A DNA stretch of 36,886 nt from Ophiothrix spiculata (lineage: Eukaryota; Echinodermata; Ophiuroidea; Amphilepidida; Ophiotrichidae): assembly GCA_000969725.1 (NCBI GenBank), contig JXSR01S035391.1. The stretch is one strand, 5' to 3'. Both the position numbers and the translations under genes were made by a program. Shown one piece after another: positions 11,247-22,289 of the stretch (positions within the stretch are counted from its first letter, which is position 1; every line of letters begins with the position of its first letter). The notes below the pieces were generated by a model. It ran no database searches and was not told where the DNA came from. It saw only the letters and a list, made by a program, of their open reading frames with translations.

Positions 11247-11897
11247 TATTCTTTAGGAAAGTTAAACATGCTTAACAATATGATTTCTTCACTAAAAATA
11301 TATATTATTAGTAACAAAGAAGTTTAAAATCCAAGAATTTAATAATTTGTTTCTAGAAATACTATCACTGAATTTTTCATTTTACGGAGAATGAACAATA
11401 GGCCTAATGAACAATTCAAAACACAAATAATTGTCTATATTAGTTGGAAGTTCTTTCTAAAAAATACAATAAAATCAGTAGGTGTCAGTTGAGGAAAGTT
11501 GAACTTCACTTTGATGATTGTGGCTAGTGCCTTTAAATGTTCAATTCTAGGTAATTTAATAGACTATAACAACTCATTTTACACAAGATGGAGTGTGTGT
11601 GCAACTAATAACAAGAAGCCTGGATATCCAGACTTACTTATAAATACTTTTAAAACATAACAAATGTAAATATTAACAAGTATGGAGTAGTGAGCTGAAA
11701 CTGAAATGTTTAAAATGATGAGAAATACACGTGTTGCCACAGATGCAGTTATCAGAGTGATGTGTTGTTTAAATGATAATGGATGCATTTGTTGTAATAC
11801 AATGAAGTGACAAAGTACAAGTGAAAATTTAGTATGCCAGCAGGAATAGAATTATTCATGATGTCATCATGCTTTTATGAACAGGAGATATTTATTG

Positions 11898-12045
11898 TTT
11901 AATAGATTCATCAGGATCGTTGGAATAAATGAGTGATAGATTCATTGAAACTGATCCAAAAGTTCACTTACTTTGTGTTTGTTTCGGCAAACGCTGTTGC
12001 CTTTGTCAAAACTGAGATGAGACTGACGCTGCTTGTTGTCTCTTG
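11898..12045. other. Spacer between duplicated copies
   Basis: About 150 bp with no counterpart in the other copy. No gene or structure is seen. It is the junction of the 3.2-kb duplication. Confidence 0.5.
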
Positions 12046-12811
12046 ACATATTTTCGAAGAATCAGGTCTAAATTGTTTACTTTCTAGTGCTGAGATCTAA
12101 TATCAAATTAAGCAATTGAATTATAACCATTTGTGACCTGTCCCCACAAAACTCAGACAAAGTCGGGAAAAATATTTTTTCTGATTTGTCCACGCTGACA
12201 TTACAAGCTTTAAAATGATTTATCTTTTGTTGACATTTCTCAATGTTTTGTCCATGAAAAGTCAATATTTCTCAAGAAAATTCCTTCGTTTTCTATTGAT
12301 TTGGGGCAAGGGTATATGACTGTAACTCCCATAAGTGTTCTGGCGACTTTGTCTGGGTTTCGTGGGAGCAGGTCACATTTATCCCAGCCCTCATGAATGT
12401 GATTCAGCATTTAGAGGTAAAGTTGGCTGTGAATTAGATGTAATTGACCGTTATGAGAGGGTCGTTTTACAGATTCACTTGTGACATTGACATTTGCAAT
12501 TGCATCCAGCCAGTCTGCTGCATAAATGACAACTTGTAAGGATGTACATGTCTTTAGGAATGATTTACAAATGCACAATCCAACATCCAGATTGACAGGT
12601 TAGAAAATCAACAAGAGTGAAATTTCAAACAAATGAATCAAAACTGAATGAAAATGTCTTAACACTATCTAGAATATGAAGTATCGTAAATCTGGCACCT
12701 TATTCTTATTGTTTTTTGAAATGAATAAAATGTTTACATAAACACCTCACACGCTTGAAAATAAATACAATTCATAATTTAATTACAGTTCTTTAATTCA
12801 TTGAATACAGT

Positions 12812-13165
12812 TCGTCGGTTCAAATGTTCTGTCCGTGCATAACAATGCATTTTGTAATCCGTAGTAAAATATTTTGTTAACCCATTACTTATTCTATTCA
12901 CTGGAGTCAATAAGTATAGATAATCCCCACTTGAGAAATTGCAATCCTTGACAGTCCTTTTGTGTTTACACGATAAAAAGCACGACCAAAAATAATCTCT
13001 AGGCGTTATGCTTTTCGTCGAAGACAATAGCCTATCCTATACTTTGATTGACAGGCCTCTTTTGTGCGGTAAAATTAATTCGATACTGCTATTGTCATTT
13101 ACGATTTAGTTAACAAAATCCTTTGTCCTTTAATGAGATAACGGACAGAACATTTGAACTAGCTA
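12812..13165. mobile_element. 354-bp TIR element, probable 3-bp AGT duplication
   Basis: A perfect 19-bp inverted repeat, GTTCAAATGTTCTGTCCGT, lies at 12818-12836 with its complement at 13141-13159, six bases in from each end. The insertion is flanked by AGT (12809-12811 and 13166-13168). Copy 1 has the uninterrupted site GAATACAGTGTAGATAAATG (9641-9660). The interior is non-coding. A 3-bp duplication is compatible with PIF/Harbinger- or CMC-type elements, but AGT is not the usual TWA target, so the family is left open. Confidence 0.8.
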
Positions 13166-13269
13166 AGTGTAGATAAATGGTACCAACTATTATAAAGAAC
13201 ACATTTATGACTAGTTGGTAGTTGGTTTCAATTTGAATTTAATCAATGTGGTACAGACGTTATCTTCTG

Positions 13270-13853
13270 TTTTTCCACGTGTGCATTTGTCTTTTGTTAC
13301 TGCCATGCTGCTCAGAGGAGGGTGGTCGTGCATGGTTGCCGTTCTTATCGTATACGATCCCCGGCTGCGTCGATGTAACTCATGTCCTATACCGCTTCTA
13401 TAAGAAACATCGTGGGAAAATACAACTTCCGGGATCGTGTGGGAAAATACAACTTCCGGGATCGTGTGGGATTGCCGCTAAAATTATATTGCTAATCGGT
13501 AAAAAATATGATAACATATATGAAAAGTGGGGTTCACGCGTGAACCCCAGGGGATTTAGGATAACATAATTATGCTTATTACGATAAGAACACTTTTGTT
13601 TTTTTTTGAGGAGAGGTAAAAATATGATCTTTGTAATTATTTTCTTCATTATGTGAGTCACGTGACCCAATAGAAATACACGTAGATCGTTCCCTTAATT
13701 TGCGTTTTGGAAATCCCTCATCCCTAAATCTAGAATCTTCTATAAATCGTGTCCGCCGCCGCCTGATGCTGCTATTGTCTATTGAGAATAAATTAGCCAG
13801 TTGGCAATTTAATATATGCTGTGTGCTGATAGCATTTTTAGACAAATTAAAAT
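13270..13853. mobile_element. ~584-bp insertion of unknown class
   Basis: Copy 1 reads TATCTTCTGAGCTTG across the site (near 9738-9750). Here that sequence is split, with about 584 bp between. No terminal inverted repeat or clear target duplication is visible, so a deletion in copy 1 is an alternative. The segment is richer in GC than its surroundings. It contains a perfect tandem duplication of a 27-bp unit (13414-13440 and 13441-13467) and a perfect 20-bp palindrome, GGGGTTCACGCGTGAACCCC, at 13529-13548. A solo LTR or Helitron fragment is possible but unproven. Frames on both strands give no recognised domain. Confidence 0.55.
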
Positions 13854-15149
13854 GAGTTTGTTTTATTAGAATAGCTCAATATTCAGTAATAATTACAGTC
13901 AATCTGACCTTTGATAGACAATAAAATCCACTCTATGCTTTTAAAAGCTTAAAGTTAAAGATTAATCATTGCTGCAAGACAAATATACATTTATTGGTTT
14001 AATTCAATGTAATGATGCTTTTAATGTCAGTGTATTGTATTGTATACTATGTTTGTGACAATCTAATGCTAAAAATCCAGACTTCATTTATTATTGATAT
14101 CAACATTTATATGATTGTTTAAATGTTATGAACCATTTGTCCAATGAACTTGCAAACTTTTCATCAAATTGAAATTCTAGCCTCATTAAATTGTACTTGA
14201 ATCATACATTGCTACTATTCATAAAAGCTCTAATAATAAGATGGTTTAATAATTATATTTTTAAATTCAATGTCTCCACTCCCTCTAGCAAAGTAATCAG
14301 TTTTAAAGGCATTACCTTATGATCTACCTGGGTCATGAAAATTTGTGAAACCTTATTTGAATCAAAGAAAGATCTTATAAATGATCAAATCAAACAAACA
14401 AACAAAATCATATCATTTGCTCTAAAACGACAATTTTCAGCCAAATTATTTCCTTGAGTTCTGTCAGCAGTGTTTCTGTTTTAAACTTAAAGTTGGAGAT
14501 TCCAAATAGGCCTATGCCTGTTGATTTAAAAGTGAACACTATTCTTTGGAAGGTTAAATATACCTAATAACATGATTTCTTCACTCGTTACTAACAAAGA
14601 AGTTTAAAATTCAAGAATTTAGTAAATTCTAGAAATACTATCACTGAATTTTTCATTTTCCGGAGAATGAACAAATCAAAACACAAAAAGTTTTCTGTAT
14701 TACTTTCTAAAAATACAATAAAATCAGTAGGTGTCAGTTGAGGAAAGTTGAACTTCACTTTGATGATTGTGGCTAGTGCCTTTAAATGTTCAATGTTAGA
14801 TAGATAATTTAATAGACTATAACAAAACTAATTTTACAAAAGATGGAGTGTGTGCAACTAATAACAAGAAGCCTGGATGGCTTATTTATAAATACTTTTA
14901 AAATATAACAAATAATGTAAATATTAACAGGTTTTGGAGTAGTGAGCTGAAACTGAAATGTTTAAAATGATGAGAAATACATGTGTTGCCACAGATGCAG
15001 TTATCTAAGTGATGCGTTGTTTAAATGATAATGGATTCATTGTTGCAATACAATGAAGTGACAAAGTACAAGTGAAAATTTATTATGCCAGCAGGAATCG
15101 AATTATTTATGATGTCATCATGCTTTTATGAACAGCAGATATTTATTTT

Positions 15150-16529
15150 GTACAGCGCAGGGGCTAAGAATTAAGAGAGGTTAAAAAAAAATCAATTCTT
15201 TTTTGAATATCAAAATTTTGTTTTGAAATATTTGCCTATGTTTCATTCTCATTAAGCTGTGATGTTACTTTTGATAGAAGATATGTTAAGGGCACAGTTA
15301 ACCCCTCATTTTCATAAATATATTAAGCTTTGTAACTCAGCAACCGATATGTAAATCCTTATAAAAGTATACATTTCTAGATGTGGATTTTCATGTAGCA
15401 GATGATGATTGGACCAATTTTGGACCAAAAATACATGATTTTGGACCAAGGTCATAAAAACCCTTCTTCTTGGTCCAGTATATTTGTAAACAACCTAACT
15501 AAATTTTGCAAAAATTGAATTTGGACCTCTAAATGCTTTTTAGAATCTAGAAATGCATGTCTAGGAACACATTTCTCCAATTTTTGATTTTTTTGAAATA
15601 TTGCCAAAAATAGGTCCAAAATTAGTCCAAAATTATTTTTTTTGGGTCATTTTTGGCCTATCTCGTGCACACTGCATACTCATAGCTTAATAAACCTAGC
15701 GCAATTGTTTGGTTATGAACTCAATTATATTTCAAAATTTGACGTTCGAAACTCAGTACTACTACTTGCTGAATTTAAATAAAAATATAGTGTTGTGAAA
15801 TTTTAAAGAAATACCCTTTGCAATGTGTTTTTATTTACAATAGTGACTGCAATATAAAACAGAAACAGAAAAGAAAGCACTCTTGAATTTGTTTTATCTA
15901 TTCAGTGACTTGTTATGTATGATACACGAAGACATTATGTGAATGTGAAAGGCAATATATTCTGAATTTGAAAGGCAATATTTATACCCTACTAGTCATA
16001 TCATGAATAAGCACAGTTAGGGTGAATTTTGTTGTTTGTCTTTGATTTTGAATGTGCCATGAATTGCATAGTAAGAGAGAAAGACATTGTAAATGACTTA
16101 TTAATACCCTGGATGTTGTTTGGAGTCGTCAAAAGCTGTACCAGATTGTTTAGATATTCAAAATTTTAAATGCTTGAAAAGGGCAACAATTATACAATAA
16201 TAGAAAGCACTATAATAAAAATCTTGTAAAACTCGCAAAGATTTGTCAGCAGAATGCTGCAAACGAAGTAAACCTGTGCCGAAACAGGAATATTTTACTC
16301 TGTCTACTTGCCTTATTTGCATGGTGACTTTGTCAAACATAATAATAGATGAAAGTCATTTTTTTAGGAAGTGTGAAAAATAATTTGAATGCAAAACTAA
16401 AGGAAAGTAAACATAAATAACACATTTGGCACAACATTAATACACAATCTTATAAACATAAAAGTAAAAGCAAAAACAAAACCAGACAAATTGAACAAGC
16501 TTTCAAAAATTAAACCAAGTAATTAAAGA
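15150..16529. other. Non-coding stretch with GGACCAA-rich patch
   Basis: No gene is seen. Between 15400 and 15630 the words TTGGACCAA, GGTCCAAAA and TAGTCCAAAA recur in both orientations, giving a loosely repetitive patch of unknown origin. The reverse frame at 16158-16340 has no recognisable domain. Confidence 0.45.
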
Positions 16530-16850
16530 AGCATGGTCCGATTGCCTCAACATTTTTCAAACTTTTCGAAAACAAAATGTTGCTCACATTTTTATCATAA
16601 CCCAGCTGAGTTATGCTCTGTTGTGGAGATATATTTAAAATGGGTCTAATTACGGTAACCATAATTAATTTTACACAGTAACATATAGGCAGCTCAGAAA
16701 TACAAAATTACCAATAAAATCAAAACAGGTTGAATGATTCAGATGAAATTTAAAACATAGATCTCTTGAGTGGTCTTTTTTGTGTGTATGACTTTGAAAA
16801 TTGAATTTTGAAAAATTGGACCTAGCTCTGATCCAGTGACTTTCAATTGC
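16530..16850. repeat. Dispersed repeat, copy 2
   Basis: Diverged counterpart of 6450-6960 in the same orientation, sharing TCCGATTG near the start and GGTAACCATAA, TATAGGCA and AATACAAAATT in the middle. No coding capacity. Confidence 0.65.
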
Positions 16851-17068
16851 TTGTTTGTGTTATGGCCTACAAATACTTTGTGCATTTTATTGGTTTAAAA
16901 AATGCTAAACCACATGTATTTGTGACACCACACATTAATGTACATAAAATTTGGTAATATTGAGATTATTAGAATTATCGCAGTGTAGTACAAATTGAAA
17001 TGCTGACAGTGTAAGTACAAATTGAAATGCCGACATTTATTTGTAGGCTAGTAAAAATAAAAAAATAA

Positions 17069-18230
17069 GTCAAACAAATTGCAAAAGTAATAATATTTAC
17101 AGGATAATATCAGACACACATATACAACAACTAGTCCAAAATCTAGAAAAATCTAGTTGGTGGAACAGTGATTAATTTGCATAAAACAAAATGGCTGCCA
17201 AAACATGGGTTAAAATTTCAAAATTGGTTAAATCGCGTTAAAAAACATTCTATTGTGTTCCACTAATCACAAAGAATCAGAAAAAGTATACTTCTACCCA
17301 TCTCCGATGTATGGTTAATGAGTTATGTCCAATTATGTGAAAGGTCATATCAGGGGTCACGCAATAGGTCCTATGGGAGACACAAAATTCAACTTGTCCG
17401 ATTTTCTTCATTATTATGTTCTGAGCTGACCGATTTCCAAAAAAATCGGACCGAAAACAAAATATCAGATTTTGAACATAATAATGATAAAATTGGATGG
17501 ATTTTTTCGCATGATACTCAAAGATATTGGTCTCGCTATGAGTTTTAGAAATATCGAGCTCGACGCTGCGCGTCTCGCACGATATTTCGTAAAACTCATA
17601 GCTCGACCAATTTCTTTTTGTATCATGCTCAATCCATCCAATTTTATATCAAAATGGTCTCAAAATGATCCTTTCGCAAAAGTGTCTACATGAAGTAATA
17701 GTTTAAAGTTCTTTAGACCAGTGGTTGCTATGGTATCAGGCAAAACAAAGTTTATATTTTCCATTACATTGGAATCTAAAACCCCAAGTTTACTTTGATC
17801 TGTAACCATAGCAATAGTGCATCTGAGCCATTGCTAACTACTACTTCATGTAGATAGTTTTGCAAGAGAAACAATTTGAGACCATTTTGAAAAAAATCAG
17901 ACGATTTTGAAATTTTGGTCTCCCATAGGACATATCACGTGACCCCTGATATGACCTTTCAGGTTTTTGGATATAACTTATTACCCATACTTCGGAGATG
18001 GGTAAAAGTATACTTTTTCTGATTCTTTGTGATTAGTGGAACACAATAAAATGGTTTTTGACACGATTTAACCAATTTCGAAATTTTAACCCCAGTTTTG
18101 GCAGCCATTTTATTTTATGCAAATTAATCACTGTTCCACCAACTAGATTTTTCTAGATTTTGAACTAGTTGTTGTATATGTTTGTCTGATATTATCCTGT
18201 AAATATTATTACTTTTGCAATTTGTTTGAC
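17069..18230. mobile_element. 1.16-kb foldback element with TAA target duplication
   Basis: The two ends are long inverted repeats. The left arm, 17069 to about 17385, starts GTCAAACAAATTGCAAAAGT. The right arm, about 17925-18230, is its reverse complement with scattered differences. Both sides are flanked by TAA (17066-17068, 18231-18233), the usual target of PIF/Harbinger elements. The centre holds further nested palindromes: one around 17485-17645 centred near 17565, and another between the two ACTTCATGTAG-type words (17690-17855). No transposase is encoded; the overlapping frames at 17318-17693 read through the palindromes and are not genes. It could form a very long hairpin if transcribed. 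Confidence 0.8.
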
Positions 18231-18233
18231 TAA

Positions 18234-19028
18234 TGGCCATAATTTTCATTAATTTTCTTAGTCTATTGTGGTATTTTGAAGTGATAAACCTCTTTATCTA
18301 GTCATGAAATAAAGAAAGCACTTAGCAGATTATGGTCAATAATTCTTTTCTTATGTACCGTAACAGCAAATGTATAAAATGTGGGATAAAACTTTCTTGA
18401 TAAATTTATGACACAAGTAAATTTATTGTGTGTACAATGCTATCATGTTATTGAATTCTTTATATGTAAGCTTAGAGTAAATGCAAACATATCTATAATA
18501 TCTAATATTTGATATAGATTGCTGTCCTTGATATATTTTAAATGGGCACTAGTAAAAGTCTGATTAAATGATTTTTCAGGTCACAATGTTGACTCATGAT
18601 TTAAGTAGGTCATGACGATCATCACTCCTAGGTACAAATATTGTACTGCTTATGTCACTGCTGTAGATTTACTGGTTTCATCAAAATGATCATATTTACA
18701 TTGGTTTTCGTTTACGCTTTTCATGATTATATAAATAGAATGATCTTTAATAGCCTTAAAGTTCTTGATTTTAACAGTAGTCCCAAGCTCGTAAACACAA
18801 GTAAAATATGATTTAATGGATCTTTGAAGCAGAGCCGATGTAGAGTTGTGTGAAAAGGATGTGCAATATGACATTGAACCAATAATTCTAGACAGGTGCT
18901 ATCAAGTTATTGTCTATTATATATAAATTGGGATTTTTGATTTCATGTCTTCAAATCATGAAATATTACAAAATGGTAGCATTAAAGTTAAATGAGTTCA
19001 AAATTAAAATCATGACAACCTGAATTTG
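18234..19028. other. Non-coding stretch
   Basis: AT-rich with no supported gene, RNA or repeat. The reverse frame at 18650-18874 has no recognisable domain. Confidence 0.4.
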
Positions 19029-19029
19029 G

Positions 19030-19138
19030 TAGTCCACCAAAAAGGACCAAATACAGTGAGGGTGTGTCTGTCAAGACGGATCATGGGCGCAAGACTGCTT
19101 GATTTCATCTTGTGCCTTTGATCCTTCTTGGTAGACTA
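19030..19138. repeat. 109-bp inverted repeat
   Basis: TAGTCCACCAAAAAGGACCAAA at the left (from 19030) pairs with TTTGATCCTTCTTGGTAGACTA at the right (to 19138), about 22 bp with a few mismatches. It is a small foldback repeat or MITE remnant. No target duplication was defined. Confidence 0.65.
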
Positions 19139-19655
19139 TATATTGAATTTTGTGACAAGTTTACAACTTACTTGGAGCAATTGATGTTAAGAACAAATTT
19201 GAATTTCCATCTCAGGTTAAAGCCAAAAGATGAAAGAACTTTCTCTCTTTCTGTCTGCTTTGAGGGAGAAAATAACAGAGGTGTCCCATTTTCCATTTTG
19301 ATCTATGCTCATCTATTCTGATCATGTGCAATTCATGATTTTTGATGTGTCATGATAGCTATGAGTTTACCACACAAAGGCATTGAACGGCATGATGTGA
19401 TTCATTCATGTTGTCACTGGCATGTCTTGATCTGATCCATCACGCTGTGGAAGAAGTAACTTGAGGAAGTTTGATATAATTCAAAAAATGAAACACGATA
19501 AAAGCTAACAACTCTGCAAATTGATGGATTTTATCTGCTGACGGTTTTATTCACTAAATATGCCACTCTTGACCCAGATATTATATGAACAACATCATTT
19601 TCAATGTTGTGAAGGTACCAGACTTTCAATGAAGGAGCATGAGGCAATCCCCATT
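19139..19655. other. Non-coding stretch
   Basis: No gene or structured repeat is seen. The forward frame at 19112-19321 overlaps the inverted repeat and lacks a domain. Confidence 0.4.
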
Positions 19656-19658
19656 TAG

Positions 19659-19815
19659 GGACGTATCATTAGATTTCCAGGGGGAGCAGGATGTTGGGTT
19701 CGTGGGTTGATTTTTTTTTTGCACCTCATTCAGAAGCGATTTTTTTCCTGTGGAGGGGAATTTTTTTTCCCAAAAAATTTCCTGTTCCCCCCTAGAAATC
19801 TAATGGTGCGCCTCA
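19659..19815. mobile_element. ~157-bp MITE-like inverted repeat
   Basis: GGGACGTATCATTAGATTTC at the left and AAATCTAATGGTGCGCCTC at the right are inverted repeats whose mismatches are nearly all transitions. The pairing continues inward through GGGGG and GCAGGA. The interior is purine/pyrimidine-skewed (poly-T and AAAAAATTT). The exact ends and target duplication are not certain. Confidence 0.6.
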
Positions 19816-20145
19816 TAGTATTGTGGCAATGGTGGTATCTGGCAGATCGGTGTCCGACTGGTGTCTGGACGGTATCTGTGAGCAGTAGAGACGCCGTAAG
19901 CATGCCGCAAGAATTTAATTCTGAGTTAAAACCCTGTGGCTTGTATACGATGTCTTTAGTTATGGTCACATAACCACCGGTGTCCGACCAGCGTCCGATC
20001 AGGCATCGCAAGCATTCACCGGTGTCATACCGATGCCATACCGGCATTGCGGGGTTGCAGCTTCTTGCGTCTTATGTGACCAGGGTGTTAGTGACCTCAA
20101 AAGATGTGTGAATATTTGGCAATGGCAGTATCTGGCCCTGTAGTT
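19816..20145. repeat. GC-richer patch with CCGGTGTC words and an inverted pair
   Basis: The words GGTGTCCGAC, CCGGTGTC and GGTATC recur several times, and the patch is clearly GC-richer than the rest of the window. GGTCACATAA (19964-19973) and TTATGTGACC (20072-20081) form a 10-bp inverted pair. A near-direct repeat, TGGCAATGG-GTATCTGGC, occurs near 19825 and 20118, almost 300 bp apart. This is probably an inserted element, but the ends cannot be fixed. The reverse frame at 19730-20047 runs across the repeats and is not a convincing gene. Confidence 0.5.
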
Positions 20146-20769
20146 CAGTAAATGGTAATCATTAGAGTTTGTGTTTTCAGTCATAAGAGCATTTTCACTA
20201 AGAAAAAGATATGCATTTATTAAAATGTAATGGCATGTAACAAAAATTCTGAATGCATAATTAAATTAATTTGATACATGTGGCATTTTCATACTATTCT
20301 GTCATAATTTACTTACAAAAAACTCAATATGTATACAACAATGCAAATTGGACGATTGTCATCAAATTGACAAATGGAATAGATTGTTTTCATTATAGAG
20401 TTATTAGTATACAGCTCCGTTACTTGCACAAACATTGCTCTGTAGCACACGACTAAAATGTCAAGAAGATTTTTTAAGGTGATACGTACTATATAGAAGA
20501 ATGGATTGATTTTGTATTCAGTTCAGTGTATGTATAATATGGTAGAACCGTGCATCTTTTTGGGTTACATATTTGCGACAAATATTTTGCGCAACAATTC
20601 TTCATTGTTAAATTATTCCAATGTATTTTCTAAAAGTAACAGTGGTTTGTAAATGCTCATAATCACTGCATACTATATATGGAAACACAGAAATTCATAT
20701 GATGCCAAATATTAGAAAATTTGTAATTATTAAAAAATTATTACAAATTAAGACAAATTTCTGCAATAC
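20146..20769. other. Non-coding stretch
   Basis: AT-rich sequence with no supported gene, RNA or repeat. Confidence 0.4.
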
Positions 20770-21045
20770 AACATCATACATGTGTGTCTTGTCTAGTCTC
20801 AAGTCTTCACCGCATGTCTCTGTCTTTTGTTGGTCTGTGTTTTGCACTGTTCTTTTTTCTCGTTCTATTTGTTACCTTATACTACTCGAGCTTTTGCTCT
20901 TTATTGGCCATCACTTCAATTACGTTTATCTTTCCTTGTTAAAAATTGTATTCTCATTTATTGTATTTATACTGTTTAAATTATTTATATATTGCTTTGC
21001 TTTGTATTTGGAAAAATAAACTGAATCTGAAAACTGAAACAATTG
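20770..21045 (+). mobile_element. Possible truncated LINE 3' end
   Basis: This stretch ends with ATTTGGAAAAATAAACTGAA followed by TCTGAAAACTGAAAC, similar in style to the 3' ends of CR1/L2-type LINEs, which often finish in short CTGAAT-like repeats instead of poly(A). The frame at 20699-21019 is rich in Leu, Phe, Ile and Cys and could be called a membrane protein, but its composition follows from T-rich DNA. No reverse transcriptase motif is present. This is a resemblance, not proof. Confidence 0.3.
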
Positions 21046-21928
21046 TCATTGCTAAGGTTCTAATATTCATGGGAAATACATTGGAATTAATGAAGAAAAA
21101 GGCATAGAGTAGTTGATTTTGCTGATGTATCATACATTGCATGGACGTTGGTTTTTTAGTTTGAAATATAATGTAAACAGAGAAAATCAACATCTCGATT
21201 CATGATTTAAAACAAACCTCAACATTAACATATTCAACTTCTAGTTTGAGTCAGGATGTAACTTTGACAAGTTCAACATCATCCTAAATTATGAAATTTT
21301 TGCATCATTTCAAGTGTTAGCAATAACTGAGTGCAAATTTTCATTGTCAAATTCAACCCCTATATTATCAAAATATTTTGATTTTCTTTCATTATTGATT
21401 TTCAATAGGGACAATGAAAAATACTGTTCATTCTAAAAAAAAAATACTACTTGGCATTTTTAAATTAGCTTGTAATAGGCACATCCAATGTAAAATTAGA
21501 ATTTTAATTGACTTATATATGCATTGATGATGTAAAAGCAATGCTTTACAAACCAACATCTTTCCTGACGAATATGAAAGAATAGCCTCTTATGCAATAT
21601 CACCATGAAAATGAAATTTTAGTTTTTGACATTTTTGAAGCTGTTGATCCAAATTTCCACAATCTTAGGTAGTTAACTATTATTATCGGACATACAAAGT
21701 AAAAATTATCTGCAGATGAAATTTTAAAATGCGCCTTTAATATGCCTTTCCTGTTTAAATGTGTTCATGCTTGTGAGCTGACCCAAGGAATATGTTTCAT
21801 CAAATTGAAACACTAGCCTCATTAATTGCGCTTGTATGCTGACACAGACCATCAGCTGAAGTCACTCAGCACAACAGTTGAACATCTCATACAGTGTGTG
21901 TTGTCATAAGATGAGTTCAATTATTTGA
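21046..21928. other. Non-coding stretch
   Basis: No gene or clear repeat is seen. The short reverse frame at 20981-21193 overlaps the putative LINE tail and has no domain. Confidence 0.4.
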
Positions 21929-21930
21929 TC

Positions 21931-22150
21931 TATGAGGGGTGTTTAATAAGTTCTAGGACTAAGGTAGAAGAAGATAAGCTATGCAGATTTTATAGTTCCA
22001 TTTTATTGAGGAATTTATCAAAAGTTTCAAGTATATAAATATTTGCTTTAGTTTTTATTTTACAGAAATTTAATTTTTTTTATTTCGACATTTCTGGAAG
22101 TTGATTTTTTACCTCAAACCGGAAGTTCCGCCATCTTAGATCAAAAATTT
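21931..22150 (+). mobile_element. Possible mariner-type left end
   Basis: TATGAGGGGTGTTTAATAAG at 21931-21950 resembles the left termini of mariner-family elements, which commonly start after TA with GAGGGGTGTTYAAWAAGTT-like sequence. The segment continues as AT-rich non-coding DNA with a CCGGAAGTTCCGCC patch near 22119. No inverted partner was found downstream, so it is a truncated copy or a chance match. Confidence 0.35.
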
Positions 22151-22289
22151 GTTGACCTCCTTTATCATCTAGCTTACTACTCATGATTACAGTGATTTGA
22201 TCTGTACAATAGTTTGTACTATTGCACGACATGAAACAAACTTGTGTGATGCCATGATATAAAACAGATATTGAATGTTTGAAATGTTG

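Larger units (their letters stand above)
8689..11897. repeat. ~3.2-kb tandem duplication, copy 1
   Basis: From ACATATTTTGGAAGAATCAG at 8689 to the GCTTTTATGAACAGGAGATA region near 11890 this block is collinear with 12046-15149. The copies are close enough to align by eye throughout. They differ by four large insertions or deletions: a 191-bp MITE (8868-9058) and a 645-bp insertion (10602-11246) are present here only; a 354-bp element and a ~584-bp segment are present only in copy 2. No gene is visible. An uncollapsed pair of haplotypes in the assembly would look the same as a real tandem duplication. Confidence 0.85.
12046..15149. repeat. ~3.2-kb tandem duplication, copy 2
   Basis: Collinear with 8689-11897. 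It lacks the 191-bp MITE and the 645-bp insertion of copy 1, and carries its own 354-bp element (12812-13165) and a ~584-bp segment (13270-13853). Several smaller deletions relative to copy 1 lie between 14190 and 14260. Open frames spanning the insert junctions, such as the reverse frame at 12779-13027, are fortuitous. Confidence 0.85.

Noticed and set aside
13246-13569. 107-codon frame with a signal-peptide-like start and an internal KIQLPGSCG repeat
   Set aside because: It crosses the left junction of the 584-bp insertion, and the peptide repeat is just the translated 27-bp tandem duplication.
17318-17693. Two overlapping forward frames
   Set aside because: They read through the nested palindromes of the foldback element and have no domain.
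19730-20047. 105-codon reverse frame with Cys/Gly/Arg-rich sequence
   Set aside because: It lies across two different repeats (the MITE at 19659-19815 and the CCGGTGTC patch).
20699-21019. 106-codon frame resembling a multi-span membrane protein
   Set aside because: Its hydrophobic composition follows from T-rich DNA. There is no domain, and the 3' part overlaps a LINE-like tail.
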